Origin: Roseitranquillus sp963709765
GTDB taxonomy: Bacteria > Pseudomonadota > Alphaproteobacteria > Rhodobacterales > Rhodobacteraceae
Reading direction: 5' to 3'
Assembly: GCA_963709765.1 (NCBI GenBank)
Contig: CAVPXL010000004.1
Location: forward strand, 124,001-188,000
DNA length: 64,000 nucleotides
Shown: positions 25,808 to 35,105 of the stretch, in pieces
Layout: every line of letters begins with the position of its first letter
Position numbering within the stretch: position 1 is the first letter of the stretch
Translations under genes and position numbers: made by a program
Notes under the pieces: model-generated
Told to the model about the DNA's origin: nothing
The model's database searches: none
Seen by the model: only the letters and a program-made list of their open reading frames with translations

Positions 25808-26977
25808 TCAGGAGCTGCCGAGCGGGAGCGCGCGTTCGACGAGACGGGCGAAGAACGACGCGCCTACCGGCGCCACGGAATCGTTGAAGTCGTATTCCGG
25901 GTGGTGAAGGCTCGGCCCGTCGCCCTGTCCGAGAAAGAGGTAGGCGCCCGGGCGCGCCGCGAGCATGTAGGAGAAATCCTCGGCCCCCATCTCGCGCCCG
26001 GCATCGGCATCGACAGCCGCATCGCCGGAGATCTCGCGCGCAACGCAAGCGGCAAACTCGGTCTTGACCGGGTCATTCACGGTCGCCGGATAGCCGATCT
26101 GATAGTCGAGGTCGGCACGGACGCCGAAGGCTGCGGCCTGGCCCACGACGATCTCGTTCATGCGGGTGCGGACCATGTCCTGAACTCGGGGCGCGAAGGT
26201 GCGGACGGTGCCGCAGACATAGGCGTCGGACGGGATGATGTTGTCGGCCGACCCCGTGTGGATCTGCGTGACGGAGACGACCAGATCGTCGAGCGCCCTG
26301 TTGTTGCGGCTGACGATGGTCTGGAACGCCTGCACGATCGCGACGGCAGGCATGATCGGGTCGACCGCGTCGTGCGGCATGGCGCCATGACCTCCGACGC
26401 CGTGGATGTGGATCTCGAACGTATCCACCGCGGCCATGAGCGGACCCGGCGTGGTGAGGAAGAACCCTTCCGGCAGACCCGGCGTGTTGTGAAGGGCATA
26501 GACCTCACCCACGCCGAAGCGGTCGAGCACGCCTTCGCGCACCATTACGGCCGCGCCGCCGCCATGCTCTTCGGCGGGCTGAAAGATAAGCACCACACGG
26601 CCGGCGAAATTGCGTGTCTCGGCGAGATAGCGGGCTGCGCCCAGCAGCATCGTGGTATGTCCGTCGTGGCCGCAGGCGTGCATCCGCCCCGGGGCCTTGC
26701 TGGCGTACTCGGCCCCCGTGGCCTCGTTGATCGGCAGGGCGTCCATGTCCGCGCGCAATCCGACAGTCTGGCCGGGCTCGCGCCCCTCGATCACGGCAAC
26801 CACGCCCGAAATCGCCACGCCTTCATGCAATTCGTCGACGCCGAACTCCCGCAGGCGCGCGGCCACGAACGCGGCGGTTTCGTGACAGTCGAATTCGAGC
26901 TCCGGGTGACGATGCAGGTGCTGCCGCCATTCGGCAAGGTCGCGCGAATAGTCTGCGATGCGGTTCACGACCGGCAT
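25808..26977 (-). CDS. M20 family metallo-amidohydrolase (hippurate hydrolase/aminoacylase-like)
   Basis: This 389-aa protein has the M20D amidohydrolase layout. An N-terminal H-R-H-P-E-L motif leads to R-A-D-M-D-A-L-P, then the metal-binding H-A-C-G-H-D-G-H near residue 100 and the catalytic A-E-E-H-G-G-G near 137. The dimerisation domain contains G-V-G-G-H-G-A-M-P-H. The family hydrolyses N-acyl amino acids or indole-acetyl conjugates. It lies 82 bases upstream of the ureohydrolase on the same strand and could be cotranscribed with it. Substrate unassigned. Confidence 0.88.
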   Translation of the reverse strand: MPVVNRIADYSRDLAEWRQHLHRHPELEFDCHETAAFVAARLREFGVDELHEGVAISGVVAVIEGREPGQTVGLRADMDALPINEATGAEYASKAPGRMHACGHDGHTTMLLGAARYLAETRNFAGRVVLIFQPAEEHGGGAAVMVREGVLDRFGVGEVYALHNTPGLPEGFFLTTPGPLMAAVDTFEIHIHGVGGHGAMPHDAVDPIMPAVAIVQAFQTIVSRNNRALDDLVVSVTQIHTGSADNIIPSDAYVCGTVRTFAPRVQDMVRTRMNEIVVGQAAAFGVRADLDYQIGYPATVNDPVKTEFAACVAREISGDAAVDADAGREMGAEDFSYMLAARPGAYLFLGQGDGPSLHHPEYDFNDSVAPVGASFFARLVERALPLGSS

Positions 26978-27040
26978 GCTGGACCCCTTCTTCTCTGTCG
27001 GCTAATCCTCTCACCGTCGCTCATTCGCGGAGCCGCTGCA

Positions 27041-27850
27041 ATGTCCAACGATGCCACTCCGGAGACCCCGATGGCGCGGCTCCTGTCGATCATGGAACGC
27101 CTGCGCGACCCTGAGCATGGCTGTCCGTGGGACCTCGAACAGACCTTCGCGACGATCGCTCCCTACACCATCGAGGAGGCCTACGAGGTGGCCGACGCGA
27201 TCGCGCGCGAAGACTGGCCGGACCTGCGCGGTGAGCTGGGCGATCTGCTGTTGCAGGTGGTCTATCACGCGCAGATGGCGCGGGAAGACGGGCTGTTCGA
27301 GTTCGGCGATGTCGCGCAGGTGATCGGCGACAAGATGGTGGCGCGCCATCCGCATGTGTTCGGCGACGAAAGCCGCGACAAATCAGCCGCGCAGCAGACC
27401 GAGGACTGGGAGGCGGCGAAGGCGGTGGAACGTCAGGCAGGCGGCGCGGGAGGTGTGCTGGACGGCGTGGCGCTCGGCCTGCCGGCCCTCAGCCGGGCGC
27501 TGAAGCTGCAGAAGCGCGCGGCGCGGGTCGGCTTCGACTGGGCCGAGACCGGCGACGTCGCGCTCAAGATCGCGGAAGAAGCCGCCGAGCTGGCCGAGGC
27601 GAAGGCGGCCGACGACGCCGACGAGATCGAGGCGGAGTTCGGCGATCTGCTTTTCGCGTCGGTGAACCTCGCGCGGCGGCTGGGCGTCGACCCCGAGGCT
27701 GCTCTGCGCCGCGCCAACGCCAAGTTCGAGCGCCGCTTCGCCTTCATCGAGACGCGGCTGGCCGAAGCAGGGCGCACGCCACAACAATCCGACCTCGTCG
27801 AGATGGACGGGCTGTGGAACGCGGCGAAGCTTGACGAAACGTCTGATTAG
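27041..27850 (+). CDS. mazG: Nucleoside triphosphate pyrophosphohydrolase MazG
   Basis: This 269-aa protein has two MazG domains, the form that hydrolyses NTPs and dNTPs to monophosphates. Domain 1 has C-P-W-D-L-E-Q-T and Y-T-I-E-E-A-Y-E, with the acidic metal ligands. Domain 2 has K-I-A-E-E-A-A-E-L followed by E-F-G-D-L-L-F-A. The start M-S-N-D-A is preceded by GGAG 8 bases upstream. A very long in-frame extension is only the antisense of the M20 and ureohydrolase genes. It is transcribed away from the M20 gene. Confidence 0.92.
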   Translation: MSNDATPETPMARLLSIMERLRDPEHGCPWDLEQTFATIAPYTIEEAYEVADAIAREDWPDLRGELGDLLLQVVYHAQMAREDGLFEFGDVAQVIGDKMVARHPHVFGDESRDKSAAQQTEDWEAAKAVERQAGGAGGVLDGVALGLPALSRALKLQKRAARVGFDWAETGDVALKIAEEAAELAEAKAADDADEIEAEFGDLLFASVNLARRLGVDPEAALRRANAKFERRFAFIETRLAEAGRTPQQSDLVEMDGLWNAAKLDETSD

Positions 27851-27868
27851 TTCAGTCGGGTATTGACC

Positions 27869-27883
27869 TGACCAAAGTACTCA
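27869..27883 (+). promoter_or_regulatory. Iron-box-like palindrome upstream of the iron-binding protein gene
   Basis: The arms CCTGA and TCAGG surround nine bases, so the core reads TGA-N9-TCA. This is the pattern I recall for iron-responsive operators of RirA/IscR-type regulators in alphaproteobacteria. It overlaps TTGACC, a candidate -35 element, and is followed by six T. It lies 37 bases before the start codon of a periplasmic iron-binding protein. A weak terminator (5-bp stem plus T6) for mazG is the alternative reading. Confidence 0.55.
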
Positions 27884-27919
27884 GGTTTTTTGTGGCGCGA
27901 TCGAGCAACGGAGCCTGAG

Positions 27920-28924
27920 ATGACCATTCGCACTTCCCTGTTCGCCATTCTCGCGGCCGGCACAGCCCTGCCCGCACTGGCGGAAGTCAACATCTATTCC
28001 TATCGTCAGCCCGAGCTCATCGAGCCGCTGATGGACGCCTTCACCGAAAAGACCGGTATCGAGACCAACGTCGCGTTCCTCGACAAGGGCATGGTCGAGC
28101 GCCTGAAGGCCGAAGGCACGCGGTCGCCGGCCGACCTGATCTTCACGACCGACATTTCCCGCCTGGCCGCGGTCGTGGATGCCGGCCTGACGCAGCCGGT
28201 CGAAAGCGTGGTTCTCACCGAGAACGTGCCCGCCGACCTGCGCGATCCGGACGGCAACTGGTTCGGCCTGACCAGCCGCGCCCGCGTGGTTTACGCCCAC
28301 AAGGAACGCGTGGACGAAAATGAGGTGACCACATACGAGGATCTGGCCGACGACAGCTGGCAGGGCCGGATCTGCACCCGGTCGGGTACGCATGATTACA
28401 TGATCGCCCTGACCGCGGCGATGATCCACCACCACGACGAGGCCTACGCCAGGGACTGGCTCCAGGGCCTCAAGGACAATCTGGCGCGCAAGCCGCAGGG
28501 CAACGACCGGGCCCAGGTCAAGGCGATCGCGGCCGGCGAGTGCGATATCTCGATCGGCAATACATATTACATGGGCCTGATGCTGCGGGATCCCGAGCAG
28601 AAGGAATGGGCCGACCAGGTGCGGATCGTCTTTCCGACATTCGAGAATGGCGGGACCCACGTGAACGTTTCCGGTGTGGCGATGGCCGCGAATGCACCGA
28701 ACCACGATGACGCGCTGCAACTGATGGAGTTTCTCGCCTCGTCCGAGGGGCAGAAGCTCTATGCCGAGATCAACGACGAGTACCCGGTGGATCCCGACAC
28801 CCAACCGGCCGAGCTGGTGAAATCTTGGGGCGACTTCACGCCCGACGACGTCAACCTGATGGAGCTGGCACGACTGCGCGGCGACGCGCTGCGCATCACC
28901 GAAGAAGTCGACTACGACGGCTGA
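27920..28924 (+). CDS. Periplasmic Fe(III)-binding protein of an ABC transporter (FutA/FbpA type)
   Basis: This 334-aa protein has a signal peptide (ending A-L-P-A-L-A) and a type-2 periplasmic binding fold starting V-N-I-Y-S-Y-R. Tyrosine-rich iron-ligand positions are visible: I-Y-S-Y-R near the start and G-N-T-Y-Y-M-G near residue 218, like the Tyr ligands of FutA/FbpA. No permease or ATPase gene follows, so the transporter must be completed elsewhere. The start M-T-I-R-T-S is chosen because it begins the signal peptide. An iron-box-like palindrome upstream fits iron-regulated expression. Confidence 0.88.
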   Translation: MTIRTSLFAILAAGTALPALAEVNIYSYRQPELIEPLMDAFTEKTGIETNVAFLDKGMVERLKAEGTRSPADLIFTTDISRLAAVVDAGLTQPVESVVLTENVPADLRDPDGNWFGLTSRARVVYAHKERVDENEVTTYEDLADDSWQGRICTRSGTHDYMIALTAAMIHHHDEAYARDWLQGLKDNLARKPQGNDRAQVKAIAAGECDISIGNTYYMGLMLRDPEQKEWADQVRIVFPTFENGGTHVNVSGVAMAANAPNHDDALQLMEFLASSEGQKLYAEINDEYPVDPDTQPAELVKSWGDFTPDDVNLMELARLRGDALRITEEVDYDG

Positions 28925-28933
28925 GCCAGGACC

Positions 28934-28957
28934 GGGGGCTGGCGCAGGCCGGCCCCC
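28934..28957 (+). terminator. GC-rich hairpin after the iron-binding protein gene
   Basis: Ten-base arms (GGGGGCTGGC / GCCGGCCCCC, one G-U pair) flank a 4-base loop, starting 10 bases after the stop codon. There is no T-tract, so this may be a transcript-stabilising hairpin or a Rho-dependent end. Confidence 0.5.
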
Positions 28958-29022
28958 CCTCGCGGGCTTGAAACCTGCCGATCCGGGCGTCATTGACGCA
29001 GGCGAGTGACCGGGGGGGCAGC

Positions 29023-29958
29023 ATGCCGCGAAAGATCATCATCGATACCGATCCGGGCCAGGACGACGCGGTTGCGATCCTGCTGGCGCTCGCCTCCCCT
29101 GAGCTGGACGTGCTGGGCCTGACCGCAGTGGCCGGCAATGTCCCGTTGCGGCTGACGGCACGAAATGCGCGCGTCGTCTGCGAACTGGCGGGCCGCTCCG
29201 ATCTCCGGGTCTTCGCCGGCCACGACGCGCCACTTTCACGACCGCTGGTCACCGCGGAGCATGTCCATGGCAAGTCGGGGCTCGACGGGGCCGATCTGCC
29301 GGAACCGACGATGGCGCTGGCCGATGGACATGGGGTGGACTTCATCATCGACACGCTGCGGCGCGAACCCGAGGGAAGCGTGACACTTTGCGCCCTCGGC
29401 CCGCTCACCAATCTGGGCGCGGCGCTCGCGAAGGCGCCGGAGATCGCGCCGCGCATCGCCGAGATCGTCCTGATGGGCGGCGCCTATTTCGAAGTCGGCA
29501 ACATCACGCCTGCCGCCGAGTTCAACATCTATGTGGACCCGGAGGCAGCGGCGACGGTGTTCGGCGCTGGCGTTCCGCTCACGGTCATGCCGCTCGATGT
29601 CACACACAAGGCATTGGTGACGGCGCCGCGGCTCGCTGCGTTCCGCGACCTCGGGACACCTGTCGGCAATGCTGTCGCGGGGTGGACGGACTTCTACGAG
29701 CGGTTCGACATGGAGAAGTACGCCAGCGCCGGCGGGCCGCTGCACGACCCCTGCGTCATCGCCTGGCTGCTTCGACCCGAGCTTTTCGCCGGACGCCACA
29801 TCAACGTGGAGATCGAGACGGTATCGGATCTGACCCGCGGCATGACCGTCGCCGACTGGTGGCGCGTGACCGACAGATCCGCCAACGCGACCTTCATCGG
29901 CGACGTGGACGCGGGCGGCTATTTCGGTCTCCTGACAGAACGCCTGGCACGGCTCTGA
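29023..29958 (+). CDS. Inosine/uridine-preferring nucleoside hydrolase
   Basis: This 311-aa protein is an IunH-type nucleoside hydrolase, which cleaves ribonucleosides to base and ribose using a calcium ion. The N-terminal signature I-I-I-D-T-D-P-G-Q-D-D-A is complete. L-G-P-L-T-N-L and V-L-M-G-G-A-Y follow, and the C-terminal active-site segment G-P-L-H-D-P-C carries the conserved His-Asp. The start M-P-R-K-I-I-I is standard. An ATG-like extension of 10 residues upstream lacks support. Confidence 0.92.
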   Translation: MPRKIIIDTDPGQDDAVAILLALASPELDVLGLTAVAGNVPLRLTARNARVVCELAGRSDLRVFAGHDAPLSRPLVTAEHVHGKSGLDGADLPEPTMALADGHGVDFIIDTLRREPEGSVTLCALGPLTNLGAALAKAPEIAPRIAEIVLMGGAYFEVGNITPAAEFNIYVDPEAAATVFGAGVPLTVMPLDVTHKALVTAPRLAAFRDLGTPVGNAVAGWTDFYERFDMEKYASAGGPLHDPCVIAWLLRPELFAGRHINVEIETVSDLTRGMTVADWWRVTDRSANATFIGDVDAGGYFGLLTERLARL

Positions 29959-30172
29959 CGCGGATTGTCGGGCGCGGTCGGGGATGGTTTCGCCGCCCGC
30001 TGCTCAACACCACATCCGCAGGCGCTCGGTGCCCGCGGGAGCAAGACCTCGCGAATGCGCTGGCACGGCAGGCCCCGGGCCGGCCGCGTGTGGCCGGAAG
30101 AAGGTCGATGCTCCCTTGGGCCGCCGCATGTCGGAACATTGCGAGAGACGCGCGGACTACTATGTCCGGTCC

Positions 30173-31594
30173 ATGACCCTGCACATCGATTTCGACAATT
30201 CCTATGCCCGCCTGCCCGACCGCTTCTTCGTGCGGCTCCCGCCGACGCCGGTGGCCGCTCCGTCGCTGATCCGCCTGAACGAAGATCTCGCGCAGGAACT
30301 GGGCCTCGATCCGGTCGCCCTCGCTTCCGCTGACGGCGTGCAAATGCTGGCCGGGAACCTCGTGCCCGATGGCGCCGATCCGCTGGCGCAGGCCTATGCC
30401 GGTCATCAGTTCGGCGGCTGGGTGCCGCAGCTGGGCGACGGGCGCGCGATCCTGCTCGGCGAGCTCGCGGGAGAGCACGGACGCCGGGACCTGCAGCTCA
30501 AGGGCGCCGGCCCCACGCCATTCAGCCGCCGGGGTGACGGACGGGCGTGGCTGGGCCCTGTCCTGCGGGAATACATTGTCAGCGAGGCGATGCACGCCCT
30601 GGGTATCCGCACCACGCGCGCCCTCGCCGCCGTCGCCACCGGCGAGGCCGTGCTGCGCGAGACCACTCTGCCCGGCGCGGTGCTGACGCGCGTCGCACGC
30701 AGCCATGTCCGCGTGGGCACGTTCCAGTACTTCGCCGCCCGCGGCGACACCGAGGCTCTGAACCTTCTGACACGCCACGTCATCGACCGGCATTATCCGG
30801 AGGCCGAGACGCCGCTCGAATTCCTCAGGGCGGTCGTTGCCGCGCAGGCCGACCTGATCGCGGACTGGATGGCCGTCGGCTTCATTCACGGCGTGATGAA
30901 CACCGACAACATGAGCGTGGCGGGCGAGACGATCGATTACGGGCCCTGCGCCTTCGTCGACGGCTACCATCCCGACACGGTCTTTTCGTCCATCGATCAA
31001 TTCGGCCGCTACGCCTATTCCCAACAACCGCAGGTGGCGGCCTGGAACCTGGCGCAGCTGGCCACCTGCCTGATTCCGCTGATGGGCGAGCGGGACGATG
31101 CGATCGAAGCTGCGACCGACGCGATTCATGGTTTCGCGCCGCGCTACCAGACGGCATGGCTGACCCAGTTCCGGGCCAAGACAGGTCTTGAGACAGCCGC
31201 GCCGGACGATGCCTCCCTGATCCAGACCCTGCTCGACCTGATGGCGGCCGAGCACGCCGACTTCACGGGCACGTTCCGCTCGCTGGCCGACGGAACGCTG
31301 CCCGAGGGGAAGACTTGGCAAAACTGGTCTGACGCCTGGCATGCGCGCCTTGCCCGTGAAGGCGGCACACCCGAGGCGCGGCGGTTGGGGATGCGCCGGG
31401 TCAACCCTGCGCTTGTTCCGCGCAACCACCGCATAGAGGAAGCGATCACCGCCGCTGTCGCCGGCGATTTCGGGCTGTTTCACCGTCTGGTTGAAAGTCT
31501 GGCCGCACCTTACGATCTCAGCGAAACCAATGCGGATCTCGCGCAGCCACCCCGACCCGGTCAGGAGGTTGTCCGCACCTTTTGCGGAACCTGA
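30173..31594 (+). CDS. selO: Protein adenylyltransferase SelO (YdiU)
   Basis: This 473-aa pseudokinase-fold enzyme transfers AMP from ATP to Ser, Thr or Tyr of target proteins. Family features are present: Y-A-G-H-Q-F-G-G, Q-L-G-D-G-R-A, L-K-G-A-G-P-T-P-F-S-R and the motif M-N-T-D-N-M near residue 243. The C-terminal F-C-G-T has the conserved cysteine that is selenocysteine in eukaryotes. The start M-T-L-H-I-D-F-D-N-S is typical. The 214 bases before it hold no gene I can support. In E. coli SelO is linked to redox stress; its role here is inferred. Confidence 0.92.
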   Translation: MTLHIDFDNSYARLPDRFFVRLPPTPVAAPSLIRLNEDLAQELGLDPVALASADGVQMLAGNLVPDGADPLAQAYAGHQFGGWVPQLGDGRAILLGELAGEHGRRDLQLKGAGPTPFSRRGDGRAWLGPVLREYIVSEAMHALGIRTTRALAAVATGEAVLRETTLPGAVLTRVARSHVRVGTFQYFAARGDTEALNLLTRHVIDRHYPEAETPLEFLRAVVAAQADLIADWMAVGFIHGVMNTDNMSVAGETIDYGPCAFVDGYHPDTVFSSIDQFGRYAYSQQPQVAAWNLAQLATCLIPLMGERDDAIEAATDAIHGFAPRYQTAWLTQFRAKTGLETAAPDDASLIQTLLDLMAAEHADFTGTFRSLADGTLPEGKTWQNWSDAWHARLAREGGTPEARRLGMRRVNPALVPRNHRIEEAITAAVAGDFGLFHRLVESLAAPYDLSETNADLAQPPRPGQEVVRTFCGT

Positions 31595-31675
31595 GCGCAG
31601 GGGACTAGGCAACAGCCGCGCCGCCGTCCTATTCTTGGACCGAGCGTCTTTCCGCATGCTTCCACGGGGATTATC

Positions 31676-32782
31676 ATGGCACCGTCTGACGGCGACACCG
31701 CCGCCCGGACTCACTTGCTGAGCGAGCTTGACCTGCTCAATTCGCCTGCCGGGGCAGAGTTCGACGGCATCACGGACATGGCCGCAGCGCTATGCGACAC
31801 GCCCATTTCGGTCATCTCGTTTCTGGCGGACGACCGGCAATGGTTCAAGGCGCGCACCGGAATGGAAACGCCCGAGACGCCGCTCGGCATGGCGATCTGC
31901 CGTTTCACCATCGCGCAAGACGACGTGCTCGAGATCGCGGACACCAGGCTGGACGAGCGGACGCGCGGAAACCCGTTGGTCACCGGGCCAAACGGACTCC
32001 GCTTCTATGCCGGCACCCCGCTCCGGATTCGCGGGATCGCGATCGGCACTCTCTGTGTCATGGACAGGCGTCCGCGCAAGCTCACCGAATTGCAATTGGC
32101 CAGCTTGCGCCATCTGGGCAGACAGGTGGTGCGCGAAATCGAATTGCGCCAGGCGCTGGCGGACCAGGCCAAGATGCAGCGCGAGATTGACCACCGGGTC
32201 AAGAATTCGCTGCAGATGGTGATGGCCTTTCTCAGGCTGCAACAGCGGCGGCTGACCAGCCCCGAGGCCTCCCAGGCGCTTCAGGCGGCAGGTCAGCGGG
32301 TCGCGGCGATCAGCATGCTGCACGAGGCACTCCATGACGGCACCGGTGACCGGCAGCTCGACGTGGCGATATTCGTATCGCGCATCCTCGATTATCTGCG
32401 CCAGAACCTGCCCGAAAGCGTGCAGATCGACCACCACCTTGCACCCGCGACAATTGAGGCCGGACGTGCTGGTGCGCTGGGCCAGATCGTCAACGAGTTC
32501 GTCACCAACTCGGTCAAGCACGCCTTTCCCAACGGACGAAGGGGCCGGATCCGGGTCATCGGCATGACGAATGGGTCATATTACAGGCTCACCATGTCAG
32601 ACAATGGCGTGGGCTACGGCGAGACAGCGGATCGCGGGCTGGGTCTCGACCTCATCAGCACCGCCACGAGCCAGCTCGAGGCCGAGGCCGAGGCGTCCAC
32701 GGACGCACCGGGCGTGAGTCTCTCGCTCACCTTCCTGCTGGCTGCGGAAGAGCGGTCGAACGGCGCCCGCGCGGCCGGTTGA
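31676..32782 (+). CDS. GAF-domain sensor histidine kinase, HisKA_2 type
   Basis: This 368-aa soluble kinase starts with a GAF domain (residues about 20-155; L-L-N-S-P-A, F-Y-A-G-T-P-L and G-T-L-C-V-M-D). The HisKA_2 dimerisation domain carries H173 in the motif E-I-D-H-R-V-K-N-S-L. A HATPase follows (N-E-F-V-T-N-S-V-K-H-A, D-N-G-V-G). HisKA_2 kinases of alphaproteobacteria often feed the general stress response or light signalling. No response regulator lies next to it. Its 3' end overlaps the convergent transporter gene by 56 bases. The ligand of the GAF domain is unknown. Confidence 0.9.
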   Translation: MAPSDGDTAARTHLLSELDLLNSPAGAEFDGITDMAAALCDTPISVISFLADDRQWFKARTGMETPETPLGMAICRFTIAQDDVLEIADTRLDERTRGNPLVTGPNGLRFYAGTPLRIRGIAIGTLCVMDRRPRKLTELQLASLRHLGRQVVREIELRQALADQAKMQREIDHRVKNSLQMVMAFLRLQQRRLTSPEASQALQAAGQRVAAISMLHEALHDGTGDRQLDVAIFVSRILDYLRQNLPESVQIDHHLAPATIEAGRAGALGQIVNEFVTNSVKHAFPNGRRGRIRVIGMTNGSYYRLTMSDNGVGYGETADRGLGLDLISTATSQLEAEAEASTDAPGVSLSLTFLLAAEERSNGARAAG

Positions 32783-33656
32783 TCAACACGATCCCGCACG
32801 CCACCAGCCCCAGCGAGACGAGGACCGACGGACCGACCGGCTCGCCCAGAAGGGCCCAGCCCAGCAGGACCGCGATGACCGGCGACAGGAAGCTGAAGGA
32901 CGTCACCCCGGACGCCGGGTAGATCGACAGAAGCCAGAACCAGAAGATGAACGAGGCGGTGACGATCACCACGATCTGGAAGGCCAGTCCCCAGAGATGG
33001 ATGGGCGCGAGATCCCGGATGAATGGCCCGAAGAACGGAGCCGCCAGCAGGAGGATCGGCGCTGAAACGCACAATTGCCACATGAGCTGCATCTCGGGCT
33101 GCACTGTGCTGAGCCGGGTGAGCCGGACACAGAGCGCGATGCCGGCCCAGCAGATTGCCGCCGCCAAGGCGAAGATATCACCGGTCAGCGACGCCTCCCC
33201 CTGTCCGCCCGCCGCGCCACGGTCGAGGATGGCCCATGCGACACCTCCGAAAGCCAGCCCCAGCCCCAGGATGCGCGCCGGCGTCAACCGCTCTCCCGGC
33301 AAAAGGAAGTGCGCCGAGAGTGCCAGCCAGACAGGCATCGAATAGAAGATGATCGCCGAACGCCCGACCGTGGTGAGGTCGAGCGCGGTGAAGAGACAGA
33401 GGAACTCGGCGGAAAAGAGCGTCCCGATCAGCAGACCCGCCGGCACCGTTCCCGGCGCGATGCGCACCCGCTGTCCCTTCAGCCCCATCCAGGCCAGAAG
33501 GCAGAGAACCGCTCCGGCCGAACGGATGCCCGCAAAGAACACTGGCTGCAAACCGTCGTTCACCACCTTTATCACGACTTGATTGAAGGCGAGCAGGAAG
33601 GCGAAAACGGTCAGAGAGACAGCGCCGAAGGCGTCGATCCGGGTCTTTCGCTGCAT
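32727..33656 (-). CDS. EamA/DMT family transporter
   Basis: This 309-aa protein has about ten hydrophobic helices arranged as two EamA repeats of five, with characteristic helix ends such as F-N-Q-V-V-I-K-V in helix 1 and P-V-I-A-V-L-L-G-W-A-L-L-G-E in repeat 2. Drug/metabolite transporters of this type export amino acids or other small metabolites; the substrate is not predictable. Its 3' end overlaps the 3' end of the convergent histidine kinase gene. Confidence 0.88.
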   Translation of the reverse strand: MQRKTRIDAFGAVSLTVFAFLLAFNQVVIKVVNDGLQPVFFAGIRSAGAVLCLLAWMGLKGQRVRIAPGTVPAGLLIGTLFSAEFLCLFTALDLTTVGRSAIIFYSMPVWLALSAHFLLPGERLTPARILGLGLAFGGVAWAILDRGAAGGQGEASLTGDIFALAAAICWAGIALCVRLTRLSTVQPEMQLMWQLCVSAPILLLAAPFFGPFIRDLAPIHLWGLAFQIVVIVTASFIFWFWLLSIYPASGVTSFSFLSPVIAVLLGWALLGEPVGPSVLVSLGLVACGIVLINRPRGRRSTALPQPAGR

Positions 33657-33751
33657 CGGTTTCTCCCTCGGACGGCAGCGAACGCCGGCGCGGGGATGGT
33701 GTCAAGCGACCAGCAGGACGACAGAGAACGGCCGGACAAGGGGACGGAAAC

Positions 33752-35005
33752 ATGACAATTCTGCAGATCGCGTCGCTACTCATCGTGCTGGCCGGCGTGT
33801 TCGGTTCCATCAACTACCTGTTCCTGCGCCTGCCTTCGGCGATCGGGATACTGATTGTCTCGCTCGCCGCGTCGCTGGTGCTGATCGCTGCGGACGCGCT
33901 CTTGCCGGCGATCCGCGTCGACGATCGCGTGCGCTTCTTCGTTCACGAGATCGAGTTCTCGGAGGCGCTGCTCGAAGGGATGCTCGGCCTTCTTCTCTTC
34001 GCCGGGGCGCTGCACGTCAAGCTGGCGGACCTGCGGCAGGAAGTCTGGCCGGTATTGCTGATGGCGACGATCGGGGTGGCTCTGTCCACCGTGGTCGTGG
34101 GCACCGGGTTCTCGTGGCTGACGGGCATGCCGTTCATCGTGGCGCTGGTCTTTGGGGCGCTGATCTCGCCGACCGATCCGGTCGCGGTTCTGGGCGTGCT
34201 GCGCGAGGCCAACCTGCCGAAAAGCCTAGAGACCAAGATCGCCGGCGAGAGCCTTTTCAACGACGGCGTGGGCTACGTCGTCTTCCTGGTGCTGGTGGGA
34301 ATTGCGTTTCCCGCAGGCGACAGCCACGGCGCGGGTCTCTCGGGCGCGGCTCTCCTCTTCGTGCGGGAGGCCGTCGGCGGGGCGGCCCTTGGGGTCGGGC
34401 TCGGCTGGCTCACCTTCCGGGTGATGCGGCGGATCGACGACTACTCGCTCGAGGTTCTGCTGACGCTGGGGCTGGCCTTCGGCGGCTACGAGCTTGCCGT
34501 GGCGTTGCATGTGAGCGCGCCGATCATGGCGGTCTGCGCCGGCCTGCTGATCGGACATACCGGGCCCCGCGGCGGGATGAGCGCCGAGACGCGCGACTAT
34601 GTGGAAGCGTTCTGGAAACTCATCGACGAAATCCTGAACGCGGTGCTGTTCCTGATGATCGGCTTCGAGGTCTTTGCCGTCGCATTCTCGATCGACGCGG
34701 CGTTGGCCGGCGGGCTGGCAATCGTACTGGCGCTGATCGCGCGCTTCGCCGCCGTGGCGGTTCCGATCGGTTTTCTGCGCGCCTTCCGGCAATTCAACGA
34801 GGGTACGGTCCGGATCATGACCTGGGGCGGTCTCAAGGGCGGGATCAGCGTCGCCCTTGCGCTCAGCCTGCCGCAGGGCGAGTGGACGCCGCTCATCCTG
34901 ACGGCGACCTACATTGTGGTCCTGTTCTCGATAATCGTGCAGGGCCTGACCGTGGCGCCGTTGGCACGTCGAGTCGGCCGCCAGCCGAACCTGCTGGACC
35001 AGTGA
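33752..35005 (+). CDS. Sodium/proton antiporter, CPA1 (NhaP-type)
   Basis: This 417-aa membrane protein has about twelve helices. The CPA1 ion-binding region is clear: S-P-T-D-P-V-A-V-L near residue 137 and G-E-S-L-F-N-D-G-V-G-Y near 167, both hallmark acidic sites for cation/proton exchange. W-G-G-L-K-G-G-I-S near 350 is another conserved segment. It extrudes sodium (or potassium) in exchange for protons at the inner membrane. The gene diverges from the EamA transporter, leaving 95 bases between them. Confidence 0.92.
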   Translation: MTILQIASLLIVLAGVFGSINYLFLRLPSAIGILIVSLAASLVLIAADALLPAIRVDDRVRFFVHEIEFSEALLEGMLGLLLFAGALHVKLADLRQEVWPVLLMATIGVALSTVVVGTGFSWLTGMPFIVALVFGALISPTDPVAVLGVLREANLPKSLETKIAGESLFNDGVGYVVFLVLVGIAFPAGDSHGAGLSGAALLFVREAVGGAALGVGLGWLTFRVMRRIDDYSLEVLLTLGLAFGGYELAVALHVSAPIMAVCAGLLIGHTGPRGGMSAETRDYVEAFWKLIDEILNAVLFLMIGFEVFAVAFSIDAALAGGLAIVLALIARFAAVAVPIGFLRAFRQFNEGTVRIMTWGGLKGGISVALALSLPQGEWTPLILTATYIVVLFSIIVQGLTVAPLARRVGRQPNLLDQ

Positions 35006-35105
35006 CGGGGAACGCAACACAGGAACGAGAACGGCAATCGCCGCGTTCGCCTTTTGGAATGGGCGCGAAGATGAGAAATTCGCCGGAATCTAGGGGATTA
35101 GCCAT

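Noticed and set aside
25532..27040. Long N-terminal extension in frame with mazG
   Set aside because: It is antisense to the M20 and ureohydrolase genes. MazG homology begins at 27041, just after a ribosome-binding site.
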